From assembly GCF_020667835.1 (NCBI RefSeq), contig NZ_JAFMPR010000002.1, positions 186,001-250,000 of the forward strand: a DNA stretch of 64,000 nt, in the 5' to 3' direction. The notes beneath the pieces are model-generated. The model searched no databases and was not told where the DNA came from. It saw only the letters and a program-made list of their open reading frames with translations. The stretch comes from Roseibaca sp. Y0-43 (GTDB lineage Bacteria; Pseudomonadota; Alphaproteobacteria; Rhodobacterales; Rhodobacteraceae). Below, piece by piece: positions 48,295-59,623 of the stretch; position 1 is the stretch's first letter, and each line of letters opens with the position of its first letter. Both the position numbers and the translations under genes were made by a program.

Positions 48295-49545
48295 TTAGCC
48301 CAGAACGACCAACGCGTGCCGCTTCTTGCCCGCCGACAGCTTCATCGGTTCCGCCAGTGCTGCCGCATCGACCATCTGGCCCGCATCGCTGACGGCGACG
48401 TCATTGGCTTTTGCTCCGCCCTCGGCAATCAAGCGTTTTGCCTCTTTGCCCGAAGAGGCGAGCCCCGCGCGCACGAAAAGCTGCGCCATCGACACCCCGT
48501 CGCCCAGATCGGCGGGCGAGAGGGTCAGCGTCGGCAAATCGTCGCCCGCGCCGCCCTTCTCGAACACCTCGCGCGCGGTTGCCTCTGCCGCCGCCGCGGC
48601 CTCGGCGCCGTGGCAGAGCGTCGTCACCTCGTTGGCAAGGATGATCTTCGCCGCGTTGATCTCGGACCCTTCCAGCGCACCCAGACGGTCGCATTCCGCA
48701 ACCGGCAATTCGGTGTAAAGCTTCAGGAATCGGCCCACATCGGCATCGGTCGTGTTGCGCCAGAATTGCCAGAATTCATAAGGGCTCAGCATATCGGCAT
48801 TCAGCCAGATCGCACCGCCTTGGGACTTGCCCATCTTGCGCCCGTCCGAGGTCGTCAGCAAAGGCGTGGTCAGCCCGAAAATCTGGGTATCGGCCATGCG
48901 CCGGGCAAGGTCGATCCCGTTCACGATATTACCCCACTGGTCCGACCCGCCCATCTGCAACAGGCAGCCATGGCGGCGATTGATTTCAACGAAATCATAG
49001 GCTTGCAGGATCATGTAGTTGAATTCGAGAAAGCTCAGCGACTGCTCGCGGTCCAGCCGCGATTTCACGCTCTCGAAGCTCAGCATCCGGTTGACAGAGA
49101 AATGCCGCCCCACATCGCGAAGGAAATCGAGGTAGTTCAACCCGTCCAGCCATTCGGCGTTATTGAGCATGATCGCGCCATCGGGCGCATCGTCATAGCG
49201 CAGATACTTGGCAAAAACCGCCTGCATCCCCTTGATATTGCTGTCAATCGCGGCCGCGTCCAGAAGCGGGCGTTCTTCCGACCGAAACGAAGGGTCGCCC
49301 ACCTTGGTCGTGCCGCCGCCCATCAGCGTGATCGGCTTGTGCCCGGTTTTCTGCAACCAGCGCAGCAGCATGATGTTCAGCAAATGCCCCACATGCAGCG
49401 ATTTCGCCGTCGCGTCATAGCCGATATAGGCGGGCACGACGCCTTTCAAAAGCGCTTCGTCCAGCCCTTGCAGATCGGTGCAATCGGCCAGAAAGCCGCG
49501 CTCGATCAGGGTTATCAGGAAATCCGATTTCGGCTTGTAGGTCAT
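48295..49545 (-). CDS. tyrS: Tyrosyl-tRNA synthetase
   Basis: A 416-residue class I synthetase that charges tRNA-Tyr. The HIGH motif is HVGH (51-54), KMSKS appears as KMGKS (237-241), and the tyrosine pocket is in [12 protein letters not shown] and [11 protein letters not shown]. The C-terminal S4-like RNA-binding domain (about 350-416) has [24 protein letters not shown]. It diverges from anmK, as is common in alphaproteobacteria as I recall. Confidence 0.96.
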   Translation of the reverse strand: MTYKPKSDFLITLIERGFLADCTDLQGLDEALLKGVVPAYIGYDATAKSLHVGHLLNIMLLRWLQKTGHKPITLMGGGTTKVGDPSFRSEERPLLDAAAIDSNIKGMQAVFAKYLRYDDAPDGAIMLNNAEWLDGLNYLDFLRDVGRHFSVNRMLSFESVKSRLDREQSLSFLEFNYMILQAYDFVEINRRHGCLLQMGGSDQWGNIVNGIDLARRMADTQIFGLTTPLLTTSDGRKMGKSQGGAIWLNADMLSPYEFWQFWRNTTDADVGRFLKLYTELPVAECDRLGALEGSEINAAKIILANEVTTLCHGAEAAAAAEATAREVFEKGGAGDDLPTLTLSPADLGDGVSMAQLFVRAGLASSGKEAKRLIAEGGAKANDVAVSDAGQMVDAAALAEPMKLSAGKKRHALVVLG

Positions 49546-49610
49546 TTTCGCTTGTCCCGGACAACAGATTGCGCGTTTCTATACGCGTGGCGGCGGACAA
49601 GGGAAAGCCC

Positions 49611-50699
49611 ATGTTGAAACAACAGGTCACGCGGGCCTTGGGGCTGATGTCGGGCACATCGCTGGACGGGGTCGATGCCGCGGTGCTGGACACGGATGGA
49701 GAGGTGATCCACGGCTTCGGCCCGACCGCGTTCCGTCCCTACAGGCCAGACGAGCGCGCGGCGCTCTTCGCGGCCCAAGGGCTTTGGCCCGGCGATCCGG
49801 GGGTCGAGCCGGTTGCTGAACTGATCGAGACCGCCCATGCCGAGGTGATGGCGCGGTTTTCCGGCATCCAGATCGTAGGCTTTCACGGCCAGACCCTGGC
49901 GCATGACCCGGCCGGGCGGCGCACGCATCAGGCCGGGTCGGGCGCGGTTCTGGCGCTGGTGTCTGGCCTGCCGGTCGTGTGGGATTTCCGCAGCTCCGAC
50001 ATGCAACTGGGCGGGCAGGGGGCACCCTTGGCCCCGTTCTACCATTTCGCATTGGCCAAGTATCTGAAGGCCGACGCGCCGGTCGCCTTTCTGAACTTGG
50101 GCGGTGTCGGCAACCTGACTTATGTGGACCCAAGCTTTGACCGGCCCGAAGACCCCGGCGCGCTGCTGGCTTTTGACACGGGCGTCGCAAACGCGCCCAT
50201 GGACGACCTTTGCCAGACCCGCCTTGGCCAGCCGCGCGACACGGGCGGCGCGCTGGCGGCCCAAGGCACGACGGATGACGCCATTGTCGCGGGATACCTG
50301 GCCGAGGGGTATTTCCGGCGCATCCCGCCCAAATCGCTGGACCGCGCGACGGACCTTGTGACCCGCGTGGCCCATCTGGACACGCCCGATGCGCTGGCCA
50401 CGCTATCAGCCTGCGCGGCGGGCGCGGTGGCGGCGGGCTTTGAACACTTGCCTGACGCCCCTTCGCGCCTGTTGGTCTGCGGCGGCGGGCGGCACAACCC
50501 GGACCTGATGCGCCGGATCGCGGCGCTGGTGCCGTCAGACGTTGTCTCGGTCGATGATCTGGGCCTGAGTGGCGACATGCTGGAAGCGCAAGCCTTCGCC
50601 CATCTGGCGGTGCGGGTCGCACGCGGCTTGCCTACATCCTGCCCCGGCACCACGGGCGTGGCGGCGGCAGTGGGGGGCGGACAGATCAGCCATCCTTGA
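49611..50699 (+). CDS. anmK: Anhydro-N-acetylmuramic acid kinase
   Basis: A 362-residue sugar kinase of the actin-like fold that phosphorylates and opens 1,6-anhydro-MurNAc during peptidoglycan recycling, giving MurNAc-6-phosphate. The N-terminal phosphate loop is [12 protein letters not shown] (11-22). Further motifs are [21 protein letters not shown] and the C-terminal [17 protein letters not shown]. The start at 49611 follows AAGGGAAAG. It pairs functionally with the transglycosylase and amidase encoded elsewhere in the window. Confidence 0.94.
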   Translation: MLKQQVTRALGLMSGTSLDGVDAAVLDTDGEVIHGFGPTAFRPYRPDERAALFAAQGLWPGDPGVEPVAELIETAHAEVMARFSGIQIVGFHGQTLAHDPAGRRTHQAGSGAVLALVSGLPVVWDFRSSDMQLGGQGAPLAPFYHFALAKYLKADAPVAFLNLGGVGNLTYVDPSFDRPEDPGALLAFDTGVANAPMDDLCQTRLGQPRDTGGALAAQGTTDDAIVAGYLAEGYFRRIPPKSLDRATDLVTRVAHLDTPDALATLSACAAGAVAAGFEHLPDAPSRLLVCGGGRHNPDLMRRIAALVPSDVVSVDDLGLSGDMLEAQAFAHLAVRVARGLPTSCPGTTGVAAAVGGGQISHP

Positions 50700-50752
50700 C
50701 GAAGCACGCGCAAAACGTCCATCAAAGAATAAAACCTACAGGGAGTAACGAA

Positions 50753-51883
50753 ATGAAAAAACTGCTGATGACGACCGCGCTTCTGGCGCTGGCCAGCACG
50801 GCGCAGGCCGAGGTGAAGGTCGGCATGATTACCACGCTCTCGGGCGGCGGCGCGGGTCTGGGGATTGACGTGCGCGACGGCTTCTTGCTGGCGCTGGCGC
50901 AATCGGGCCGCGACGATATCGAGCTGGTGGTCGAGGATGACCAGCAAAAGCCCGACATCGCCGTGCAACTGGCCGACAAGATGATCCAGTCCGACCGCGT
51001 GGATGTGATGACGGGCATCATCTTCTCGAACCTCGCCATGGCCGTGATCCCGGCGGCGGTCAATCAGGGCGTGGTTTATCTGTCGCCCAATGCGGGCCCG
51101 TCGCAACTGGCCGGGCGCGGCTGTCATCCGAATTATTTCAACGTCGCATGGCAGAATGACAACCTGCACGAAGCGGCGGGTGCCTATGCCAATACGGCGG
51201 GCTATGCCAACAGCTTCATCCTTGCGCCGAATTACCCGGCGGGCCAAGACGCGCTGACAGGCTACAAGCGCATGTATGAAGGCGCGCTTGCGGGCGAGAT
51301 CTACACGCAACTGGGCCAGACCGATTACGCGGCCGAAATTGCGCAGATCCGCGCGTCGGGCGCCGATAGCGTTTTCTTCTTCCTGCCCGGCGGCATGGGC
51401 ATTTCGTTCCTGAAACAATATGCCGATAGCGGGGTGGATATTCCGGTGGTAGGGCCCGCCTTCAGCTTTGACCAAGGCATTCTACAAGCGGTGGGCGAAG
51501 CGGCGCTGGGGGTTGTCAACACCTCGCAATGGTCGAAAGACATCGACATTCCGGTGAACGCGGCCTTTGTCGAAAGCTTTCAGGCCGAATACGGGCGGCT
51601 GCCCTCGCTTTATGCCAGCCAAGGGTTCGACACGGCGAACCTGCTGATCTCGGCGCTGGAAAAGGCCGACCCGTCGGATAACGCCGCCTTCCGCGCCGCG
51701 CTGCGCGAGGCGGATTTCGACAGCACCCGCGGCGAATTCCGCTTCGGGCCGAACCAGCACCCGATCCAGACCATCTACGCGCGCGAGGTCATCCGCGAAG
51801 GCGATGTCTTCACCAACCGCATCATCGGGGTCGCGCTGGAAGATCATGCCGACGCCTATGCGGCAGAGTGCCAGATGGATTAA
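50753..51883 (+). CDS. livK: Branched-chain amino acid ABC transporter, substrate-binding protein
   Basis: A 376-residue periplasmic binding protein of the type I (Leu/Ile/Val) fold. The signal peptide is MKKLLMTTALLALASTAQA. The mature protein begins EVKVGMITTLSGGGAGLGIDVRDGFLLAL. A disulphide-type pair occurs (GRGCHPNYF and the C-terminal AAECQMD). The ligand may be a branched-chain or aromatic amino acid or another small acid. CAGGGAG lies before the ATG at 50753. First gene of a five-gene transporter operon. Confidence 0.9.
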   Translation: MKKLLMTTALLALASTAQAEVKVGMITTLSGGGAGLGIDVRDGFLLALAQSGRDDIELVVEDDQQKPDIAVQLADKMIQSDRVDVMTGIIFSNLAMAVIPAAVNQGVVYLSPNAGPSQLAGRGCHPNYFNVAWQNDNLHEAAGAYANTAGYANSFILAPNYPAGQDALTGYKRMYEGALAGEIYTQLGQTDYAAEIAQIRASGADSVFFFLPGGMGISFLKQYADSGVDIPVVGPAFSFDQGILQAVGEAALGVVNTSQWSKDIDIPVNAAFVESFQAEYGRLPSLYASQGFDTANLLISALEKADPSDNAAFRAALREADFDSTRGEFRFGPNQHPIQTIYAREVIREGDVFTNRIIGVALEDHADAYAAECQMD

Positions 51884-51893
51884 GCCCCAGGCG

Positions 51894-51969
51894 CCCCGGC
51901 CTTGAGCCGGGGCCTTGCCGGCCGCGCGGTCGGTGCGAGGTCCGCAAGGTCCCGGATCAAGCCCGGGAC
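51894..51969. repeat. REP-like double hairpin between binding protein and permease genes
   Basis: Two stems flank a central stretch: CCCCGGC/GCCGGGG (51894-51912, loop CTTGA) and GTCCCGG/CCGGGAC (51949-51969, loop ATCAAGC). CCTTGC and GCAAGG between them can also pair. Such palindromes between a binding-protein gene and its permease genes often protect the upstream mRNA and lower downstream expression. Confidence 0.6.
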
Positions 51970-51982
51970 GGGAAGCCCTGTC

Positions 51983-52903
51983 ATGTCAACGATCCTCATC
52001 ATCGAACAGGTTCTGAACGGCCTGCAATCCGGCGTCATGCTGTTCCTGATGGCAGCGGGCCTGACGCTGATTTTCGGCGTCATGGGGTTGATAAACCTCG
52101 CCCATGGCTCGCTTTACATGGTGGGCGCGTTTGCAGCGGCCGCCGTTGCGGGGGCCACGGGATCGTTCCTGCTGGCGCTTCTAGGCGCGCTTGTGGCCGC
52201 CGCCGTCGCGGGCGTTCTGGTGGAAATGCTGGTCATCCGCCGCCTTTATGCCGCCGACCATCTGGACCAGGTGCTCGCGACCTTCGCGCTGATCCTGATT
52301 TTTTCCGAAGGCACGCGGCTGATTTTCGGGTCGTTCCCGCTTTATCTGGACATCCCCGACTGGCTGTCCGGCCCCGTCACGCTGCCGGGCGGCATTCAAT
52401 ACCCGCTTTACCGGCTGGCGCTGATCGGCGCGGGGCTGGCGGTGGCGCTGACGCTTTGGGCGCTGATCGAGCGCACGCGCATCGGCATCCAGATCCGTGC
52501 GGGCGAGAATGACCGCGAGATGATCGCGGCTCTTGGTGTTGATATATCAAGGCTTTACACGCTGATCTTCGCCTTGGGTGCCGCGCTTGCCGGGCTGGCC
52601 GGGGCCCTAGTGGGCGCGATCCAGTCGGTGCAGGTCGGCATGGGAGAGCCGGTGCTGATCTTGGCCTTCGTCACCATCGTCATCGGCGGCATCGGGTCGA
52701 TCAAGGGGGCGTTTGTGGGCGCTCTCCTTGTGGGGCTGACGCAAACCCTTGGCAGCGTCTTTCTGCCCGCCTTCTTCCGCCTGTTTCTGGACCCCGCCAC
52801 GGCCATGTCGGTGGGATCGTCGCTCGCCAACATGGCGGTCTATATCCTGATGAGCCTTGTGCTGATCTTCCGCCCCACCGGCCTGATGGGCGCGCGCGCA
52901 TGA
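51983..52903 (+). CDS. livH: Branched-chain amino acid ABC transporter permease LivH
   Basis: A 306-residue inner-membrane permease with about eight helices. It begins MSTILIIEQVLNGLQSGVMLFLMAAGLTLIFGVMGLINLAHGSLYMVGA, the LivH signature. The coupling loop is RAGENDREMIAALGVDISRLYTLIFALGAALAGLAGALVG. The start at 51983 is the family start; the longer frame reads through the REP-like sequence. The stop overlaps livM by 4 nt. Confidence 0.94.
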   Translation: MSTILIIEQVLNGLQSGVMLFLMAAGLTLIFGVMGLINLAHGSLYMVGAFAAAAVAGATGSFLLALLGALVAAAVAGVLVEMLVIRRLYAADHLDQVLATFALILIFSEGTRLIFGSFPLYLDIPDWLSGPVTLPGGIQYPLYRLALIGAGLAVALTLWALIERTRIGIQIRAGENDREMIAALGVDISRLYTLIFALGAALAGLAGALVGAIQSVQVGMGEPVLILAFVTIVIGGIGSIKGAFVGALLVGLTQTLGSVFLPAFFRLFLDPATAMSVGSSLANMAVYILMSLVLIFRPTGLMGARA

Positions 52904-53880
52904 TCCGCGAGCGCCATCTGAACATCCTGCTGCTGGCCGGGTTTTTGGCCGTGCCGCTCTATGCGCTTGCGGTCGATGAGCCGTTTACCATCACGCTCGC
53001 CACCCGCGCCGCAATCCTGGCGCTTGCTGCTGTGGGGCTGAACATCGCGCTTGGCTGGGGCGGGCTGGTCAGCTTCGGCCATGCCGCGTTTTTCGGGATC
53101 GGCGGCTACAGCATGGGCATTCTGGCCTTTCATGCGCAGAATTACATGCCGCTCGATCTGGGCTTCGCGGTGCTGGAGGGCACGAAATCCATGCCGGTTA
53201 TCTGGCTGGTGGCGACCCTCACCTCGGCCCTTGCCGCGCTTGCCATCGGGGCGCTCAGCCTGCGCACGAGCGGGGTCTATTTCATCATGATAACCCTCGC
53301 CTTCGCGCAGATGTTTTATTACTTCGCGATCTCTTGGTCGCGCTATGGCGGAGAGGACGGGATTTCCATCTATGTCCGAAATGAGTTTCCGGGGCTGAAC
53401 ACGCTCGCGCCCATCCAGTTCTTCGGCCTGTGTTTCGCGGCGCTTCTGCTGGCGCTGTGGCTGAACGCGCGGCTTGTGGCCTCGCCCTTCGGGCTGGCGC
53501 TGAACGCGGCGCGCCAAGTGCCGGTGCGGGTGCAAACCGTGGGGCTGGACCCAACCCGGCTGAAGCTGGTGGCCTTTGTCATCTCCGGCGCGATCACGGG
53601 GCTGGCGGGCGCGCTGTTTGCCGACCTGAACCGCTTTGTCAGCCCGTCCATGTTCAGCTGGCACCTGTCGGGCGAATTGATCGTGCTGATTATCTTGGGC
53701 GGTGTCGGGCGGTTGATGGGGCCGGTCATTGGCGCAATCCTGTTCGTGGCGCTTGACCATATCCTTGGCGGCTGGACCACGCATTGGCATATCGCGCTGG
53801 GGGCGATCCTTCTGGGCGTGGTGCTGTTCGCGCGCGGCGGTGTGATCGGGCTTTTGTGCGGGCCAAAGGGGCAGGCATGA
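52900..53880 (+). CDS. livM: Branched-chain amino acid ABC transporter permease LivM
   Basis: A 326-residue second permease with about nine helices and the LivM pattern GLNIALGWGGLVSFGHAAFFGIGGY. The ATPase-contact loop is NAARQVPVRVQTVGLDPTRLKLVAFVISGAITGLAGAL. It pairs with LivH to form the channel. The starts and stops overlap both neighbours by 4 nt (ATGA), showing tight coupling. Confidence 0.94.
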   Translation: MIRERHLNILLLAGFLAVPLYALAVDEPFTITLATRAAILALAAVGLNIALGWGGLVSFGHAAFFGIGGYSMGILAFHAQNYMPLDLGFAVLEGTKSMPVIWLVATLTSALAALAIGALSLRTSGVYFIMITLAFAQMFYYFAISWSRYGGEDGISIYVRNEFPGLNTLAPIQFFGLCFAALLLALWLNARLVASPFGLALNAARQVPVRVQTVGLDPTRLKLVAFVISGAITGLAGALFADLNRFVSPSMFSWHLSGELIVLIILGGVGRLMGPVIGAILFVALDHILGGWTTHWHIALGAILLGVVLFARGGVIGLLCGPKGQA

Positions 53881-54626
53881 GCGAAATTGTTCTGGAAACC
53901 TGTGGCATCACCAAGTCCTTCGGCAATCTGCGGGCCAGCGACGGCATTTCCATCGACCTGCGCGCGGGCGAAATCCATGCCGTGATCGGGCCGAACGGGG
54001 CGGGCAAATCGACACTCATTCACCAGATCAGCGGCGGGTTGCGGCCCGATGCGGGGCAGGTCTGGCTGAATGGGCGCGATGTGACCGCCTTGGCCACGCC
54101 CGCCCGCGCGCGGCTTGGGCTGGGGCGCACATTCCAGATTTCGGCGCTGGCGATGGAAGACACGGTGCTGGAAAACGTGCTTCTGGGCGCATTGGGGGCC
54201 AGCGGGCGGGTGTGGCGGTTCTGGTCGCAGGTCATGGCGGACCGCGCCTTGCGCGAGCGGGCAGAGGCGGCGCTCGCGCGTGTGGGCCTGAGCGAGCAGA
54301 TGCACACCCGGACCTCGGCGCTCAGCCATGGCCAGCGGCGGCAGCTAGAGGTCGCGGTGGCGCTGACCCTGCGCCCGCGCGCCTTTGTCATGGACGAACC
54401 CATGGCGGGGCTGGGTGCCGAAGGGTCGAAGACGCTCACGGGCTTTCTGGACGGGCTGCGGGCCGAAGCGCCGATCCTTCTGGTAGAGCATGACATGGAC
54501 GCGGTTTTCGCGCTTGCGGACCGCATCAGCGTGCTGGTTTACGGTCGCATCATCGCCACCGGCAGCGTTGACGACATTCGCGCCAACCCCGAGGTGCGCG
54601 AAGCCTATCTGGGGGACGGGGCATGA
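53877..54626 (+). CDS. livG: Branched-chain amino acid ABC transporter ATPase LivG
   Basis: A 249-residue ATPase. Walker A is GPNGAGKS, the signature is LSHGQRRQLEVA (LSxGQ type), and Walker B is AFVMDEPMAGL with the His switch in LLVEHDMDAVF. It powers uptake together with LivF. The ATG at 53877 overlaps the livM stop by 4 nt; the longer frame from 53784 lies inside livM and is not used. Confidence 0.95.
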   Translation: MSEIVLETCGITKSFGNLRASDGISIDLRAGEIHAVIGPNGAGKSTLIHQISGGLRPDAGQVWLNGRDVTALATPARARLGLGRTFQISALAMEDTVLENVLLGALGASGRVWRFWSQVMADRALRERAEAALARVGLSEQMHTRTSALSHGQRRQLEVAVALTLRPRAFVMDEPMAGLGAEGSKTLTGFLDGLRAEAPILLVEHDMDAVFALADRISVLVYGRIIATGSVDDIRANPEVREAYLGDGA

Positions 54627-55309
54627 CGCTTCTGCGTGTCGAAAATCTGACCGCCAGCTATGGCGCGTCACAGGCGCTGTTCGGGGTGGATTTCACGCTG
54701 GCAGAGGGCGAGGTTCTGGCGCTGATGGGCCGCAACGGCATGGGCAAAACCACCACCGTCAAGGCCATCTGCCGCATGATCCCGTCGCAAGGCGGGCTGC
54801 ATTTCGCGGGCCAGAACCTGCATCACCTGCCCAGCTTTCGCGCGGCCCGCTTTGGGCTGGGGCTGGTGCCAGAAGGGCGGCGCTGTTTTGCCAGCCTGAC
54901 CGTGGCCGAGAACCTGATCGCCGCCGCGCGGCCCGGCCATTGGACCATGGCGCGGGTGACAGAGCTGTTGCCGCGCTTGGGCGAGCGGACGGGCCAGCGC
55001 GCGGCCTCGCTGTCGGGGGGCGAGCAGCAGATGCTGGCCATTGGCCGCGCGCTGATGACCAACCCACGCTTGCTGATCTTGGATGAAGCGACCGAAGGGC
55101 TGGCCCCACTGATCCGCGCCGAGATCTGGGCCACCATTGCCCAATTGAAACACGACAGCGGCATGTCGATCCTTGTCATCGACAAATCACTGCGGGAACT
55201 GGGGCAAGTGGCCGATAGCGCGGTCATCTTGGCACGCGGCAAAACCGTGTGGTCGGGCGCTATGGAGGATCTGAGCGCCGATGTGTCGGAAGCGTATATC
55301 GGCGTCTAG
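54623..55309 (+). CDS. livF: Branched-chain amino acid ABC transporter ATPase LivF
   Basis: A 228-residue ATPase with Walker A GRNGMGKT, signature LSGGEQQMLAIGRAL, Walker B LLILDEATEGLAP and the switch region ILVIDKSLREL. In the switch a lysine (IDKS) stands where most ABC ATPases have histidine (EHD/DQN-H), an unusual feature of this copy. Overlaps livG by 4 nt. Last gene of the operon. Confidence 0.94.
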   Translation: MTLLRVENLTASYGASQALFGVDFTLAEGEVLALMGRNGMGKTTTVKAICRMIPSQGGLHFAGQNLHHLPSFRAARFGLGLVPEGRRCFASLTVAENLIAAARPGHWTMARVTELLPRLGERTGQRAASLSGGEQQMLAIGRALMTNPRLLILDEATEGLAPLIRAEIWATIAQLKHDSGMSILVIDKSLRELGQVADSAVILARGKTVWSGAMEDLSADVSEAYIGV

Positions 55310-55350
55310 CAGGGCAGGGCGTGCGCCTGTCGTCTGCCACATGTCCTTTA

Positions 55351-55363
55351 TGAATGATTTTCA
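55351..55363. promoter_or_regulatory. MetR-like box upstream of the metH genes
   Basis: TGAATGATTTTCA fits TGAA-N5-TTCA, the MetR half-palindrome known from enterobacteria. It lies 86 nt before the first metH gene. Other methionine regulators such as SahR are possible. Confidence 0.5.
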
Positions 55364-55448
55364 TATTCAGCGTGAAGAACATGGGGTTTTTTATCAGATC
55401 GCGGGGGGCTATATGCTGCACAACCCGCAATGATGGAAAACGCCCAAG

Positions 55449-56494
<1,046 letters not shown>

Positions 56495-56498
<4 letters not shown>

Positions 56499-59218
56499 CC
56501 CGTTATCTTCGCCTCTCCGGTCTGGAACCTTTTGTCCTGACGCCCGACATTCCCTTCGTGAACGTGGGCGAGCGCACGAATGTCACCGGAAGCGCCAAGT
56601 TCCGCAAGCTGATCGTCAACCGCGACTATGCGACCGCGCTGGATGTCGCGCGCGAGCAGGTCGAAAACGGCGCGCAGATCATCGACGTGAACATGGACGA
56701 AGGGCTGATCGACAGCAAAAAGGCGATGGTCGAATTCCTGAACCTTGTCGCCGCAGAACCCGATATCGCCCGCGTGCCGATCATGATCGACAGCTCCAAA
56801 TGGGAGGTGATCGAGGCCGGCCTGCAATGCGTGCAGGGCAAATCAGTCGTGAACTCGATCTCCATGAAAGAAGGCGAGGACCAGTTCCGCGAACAGGCGC
56901 GGCTGTGCATGGCCTATGGCGCGGCGGTCGTGGTCATGGCCTTTGACGAGAAGGGGCAGGCCGACACGTTCGCGCGCAAGACCGAAATCTGCGCTCGCGC
57001 CTACCGCATCCTGACCGAAGAGGTGGGCTTTCCGCCCGAAGACATCATCTTCGACCCGAATATCTTTGCCGTCGCCACCGGCATCGAAGAGCATGACAAT
57101 TACGGCGTCGATTTCATCGAGGCCACGCGCTGGATACGCCAGAACCTGCCCCATGCGCATGTCTCGGGCGGCGTGTCGAACCTGTCCTTCAGCTTTCGCG
57201 GCAATGATACCGTGCGCGAAGCGATGCACGCGGTGTTCCTCTATCACGCCATCAAGGCGGGTATGGATATGGGGATCGTCAACGCGGGGCAATTGGCGGT
57301 CTATGACCAGATCGACCCGGACCTGCGCGAGGCCTGCGAGGACGTCGTTCTGAACCGCAAGCCCAAATCCGGCGGCACGGCCACCGAGAACCTGCTGGAC
57401 CTTGCCGACCGCTTCAAGGGCGGCAAGCGCGAGGAACGCGTGCGCGACCTCGCGTGGCGCGACTGGCCCATCGAAAAGCGGCTGGAACACGCGCTGGTCA
57501 ACGGTATCACCGAATTCATCGACGCCGATACCGAAGAAGCGCGTCTTGCCGCCGAACGCCCGCTCGACGTGATCGAGGGGCCGCTCATGGCCGGCATGAA
57601 CGTGGTGGGCGACCTGTTCGGCGCGGGCAAGATGTTCCTGCCGCAAGTGGTGAAATCGGCCCGCGTGATGAAACAGGCCGTGGCGGTGCTGCTGCCCTAT
57701 ATGGAAGAAGAAAAACGCCTGAACGGCGGCGAGGGGCGCCAGTCGGCGGGCAAGATCCTGATGGCCACCGTCAAGGGCGATGTGCATGACATCGGCAAGA
57801 ATATCGTCGGCGTCGTTCTGGCCTGCAACAATTTCGAAGTGATCGACCTGGGCGTCATGGTCCCGCCGCAAAAGATCTTGCAGGTGGCCAAGGACGAACA
57901 GGTCGATGCGATTGGCCTGTCGGGTCTGATTACACCGTCCCTGGACGAAATGGTGCATCTGGCGTCCGAGATGGAACGCGAAGGCATGGACCTGCCGCTG
58001 CTGATCGGGGGCGCGACCACGTCAAAAGTGCACACGGCGGTCAAGATCGCCCCGCGCTATTCCGGGCCTGCCGTCTATGTGCTGGATGCCAGCCGCGCCG
58101 TGGGCGTGGTCAGCAACCTTTTGTCACCCGCGAACAAGGCCGATTTCATCGCAGGCCTGAAAGCGGACTATGCCGAAGTCAGCGCCCGCCACGCCCGTGC
58201 CGAAGCCGCCAAGGACCGCCTGCCGCTGGCCAAGGCGCGCGAGAATGCGCTGACGCTCGACTGGGACAGCTACACGCCCACCGCGCCCAAATTCACCGGC
58301 ACCCGCGTGATCGACGATTGGGACTTGGCCGATCTGGCCGAGTATATCGACTGGACCCCCTTCTTCCAGACATGGGAAATGAAAGGCGTCTACCCGAAAA
58401 TCCTCGATGACCCGAAACAGGGCGAAGCCGCACGCGCGCTGCTGACCGATGCGCAAGCGATGCTGAAACGCATCATCGACGAGCGCTGGTTTACCCCCCG
58501 CGCCGTGCTGGGCTTCTGGCCCGCCAATGCGGTCGGCGACGATATCCGCCTGTTCACCGATGCGGCACGCGGCACGGAACTGGCCACGCTGCACACGCTG
58601 CGCCAGCAACACAGCAAACGGGCAGGGCGGCCCAATCTGGCACTGGCCGATTTCGTGGCACCTCAGGGCGTGGCCGACCATATCGGCGGCTTTGTCGTCA
58701 CGGCCGGCCCCGAAGAAACCGAGATCGCCGCCCGCTTCGACCGCGAGAACGACAATTACAGCGCCATCATGGTCAAGGCGCTGGCGGACCGTATCGCCGA
58801 GGCAATGGCCGAAGCGCTCCACGCCCGCGTGCGCCGCGACTATTGGGGCTACGCCCCGGATGAAAGCTTCACCCCGCAAGAGCTGATCGGCGAACCCTAT
58901 GCCGGCATCCGCCCCGCGCCGGGCTACCCGGCCCAGCCCGACCACACTGAAAAACGCACGCTGTTCAAGCTGTTGGATGCAGAGGCAACCACCGGCGTCA
59001 CCCTGACCGAAAGCATGGCGATGTGGCCGGGATCGTCGGTCTCCGGCCTCTATATCGGGCATCCGGACAGCTATTATTTCGGCGTGGCAAAGGTTGAACG
59101 CGACCAGGTTGCGGATTACGCGGCACGCAAGGGCATGGACCTGTCCGAGGCTGAACGCTGGCTGGCCCCGGTGCTGAATTACGACCCGGCGGCGAAAGCC
59201 AAGGTCGCAGCGGAATAA
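56495..59218 (+). CDS. metH2: Methionine synthase, folate/cobalamin/activation part
   Basis: A 907-residue protein containing the rest of MetH in order. The pterin-binding domain has [19 protein letters not shown]. The cap domain lies around [11 protein letters not shown]. The B12-binding domain has DVHDIGKN with His431 as cobalt ligand, and the C-terminal activation domain (about 580-900) binds SAM ([22 protein letters not shown]). It moves methyl from methyltetrahydrofolate to cobalamin and on to homocysteine held by the first protein. The 4-nt overlap implies equal synthesis. Confidence 0.94.
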
Positions 59219-59623
59219 GCGCGCGCTTCTGGCGCAGGTCGCCGGGGGCGCTGCCCCCGTCGCGCGTGCCGCGCGACTCCCCCGGGATATTTTTGCAAGG
59301 ATGAAAAGGGTTTCTTTACCTTTTCGCGCCACTCTGATGCCGCGGCACAGGGAGGGATCCCGATGGCCGCCAAGGGTGAAAGCACCGCGTCCTCCCCGAG
59401 CGATCGGACCAGGGCGCGGTGCCGACATATGCCATTCATCCTTGCCCAAATATCCCCGCCGGAGGCGCATGTCAGCCATCCCGCGATAGCGCCGGGCTGG
59501 GGCGTATCCTGAAATTTCAAAAAAGATACGATTGGCTCTTGAAGCGCGGGAATCTTCCTCCCAGATATGTAAATGTGAATAACATTCACAATGTAACGTG
59601 ACGCAACATATGAAAGGGATACC
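59219..59623. repeat. Repeat-rich 405-nt spacer after metH2
   Basis: GGGGGC/GCCCCC (59244-59258) and TCGCGCG/CGCGCGA (59260-59276) hairpins are followed by the 22-nt motif at 59285-59306, identical to 16833-16854. A second copy of the motif, inverted and varied, lies at 59434-59455 and ends CCCCGCCGGAGG. No gene is convincing. The right end holds the DUF2852 palindrome. Confidence 0.6.
59574..59590. promoter_or_regulatory. Perfect palindrome upstream of the DUF2852 gene
   Basis: TGTGAATAACATTCACA has 7-bp perfect arms around AAC and lies 33 nt before the ATG. It resembles a CRP-type site (TGTGA-N6-TCACA) but with N7. It is probably the operator for the following gene. Confidence 0.55.

Noticed and set aside
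55310-55448. SAM, SAH or cobalamin riboswitch before metH
   Set aside because: Only 139 nt, with no conserved riboswitch core or matching stems that I can recognise; the MetR-like box explains regulation better.
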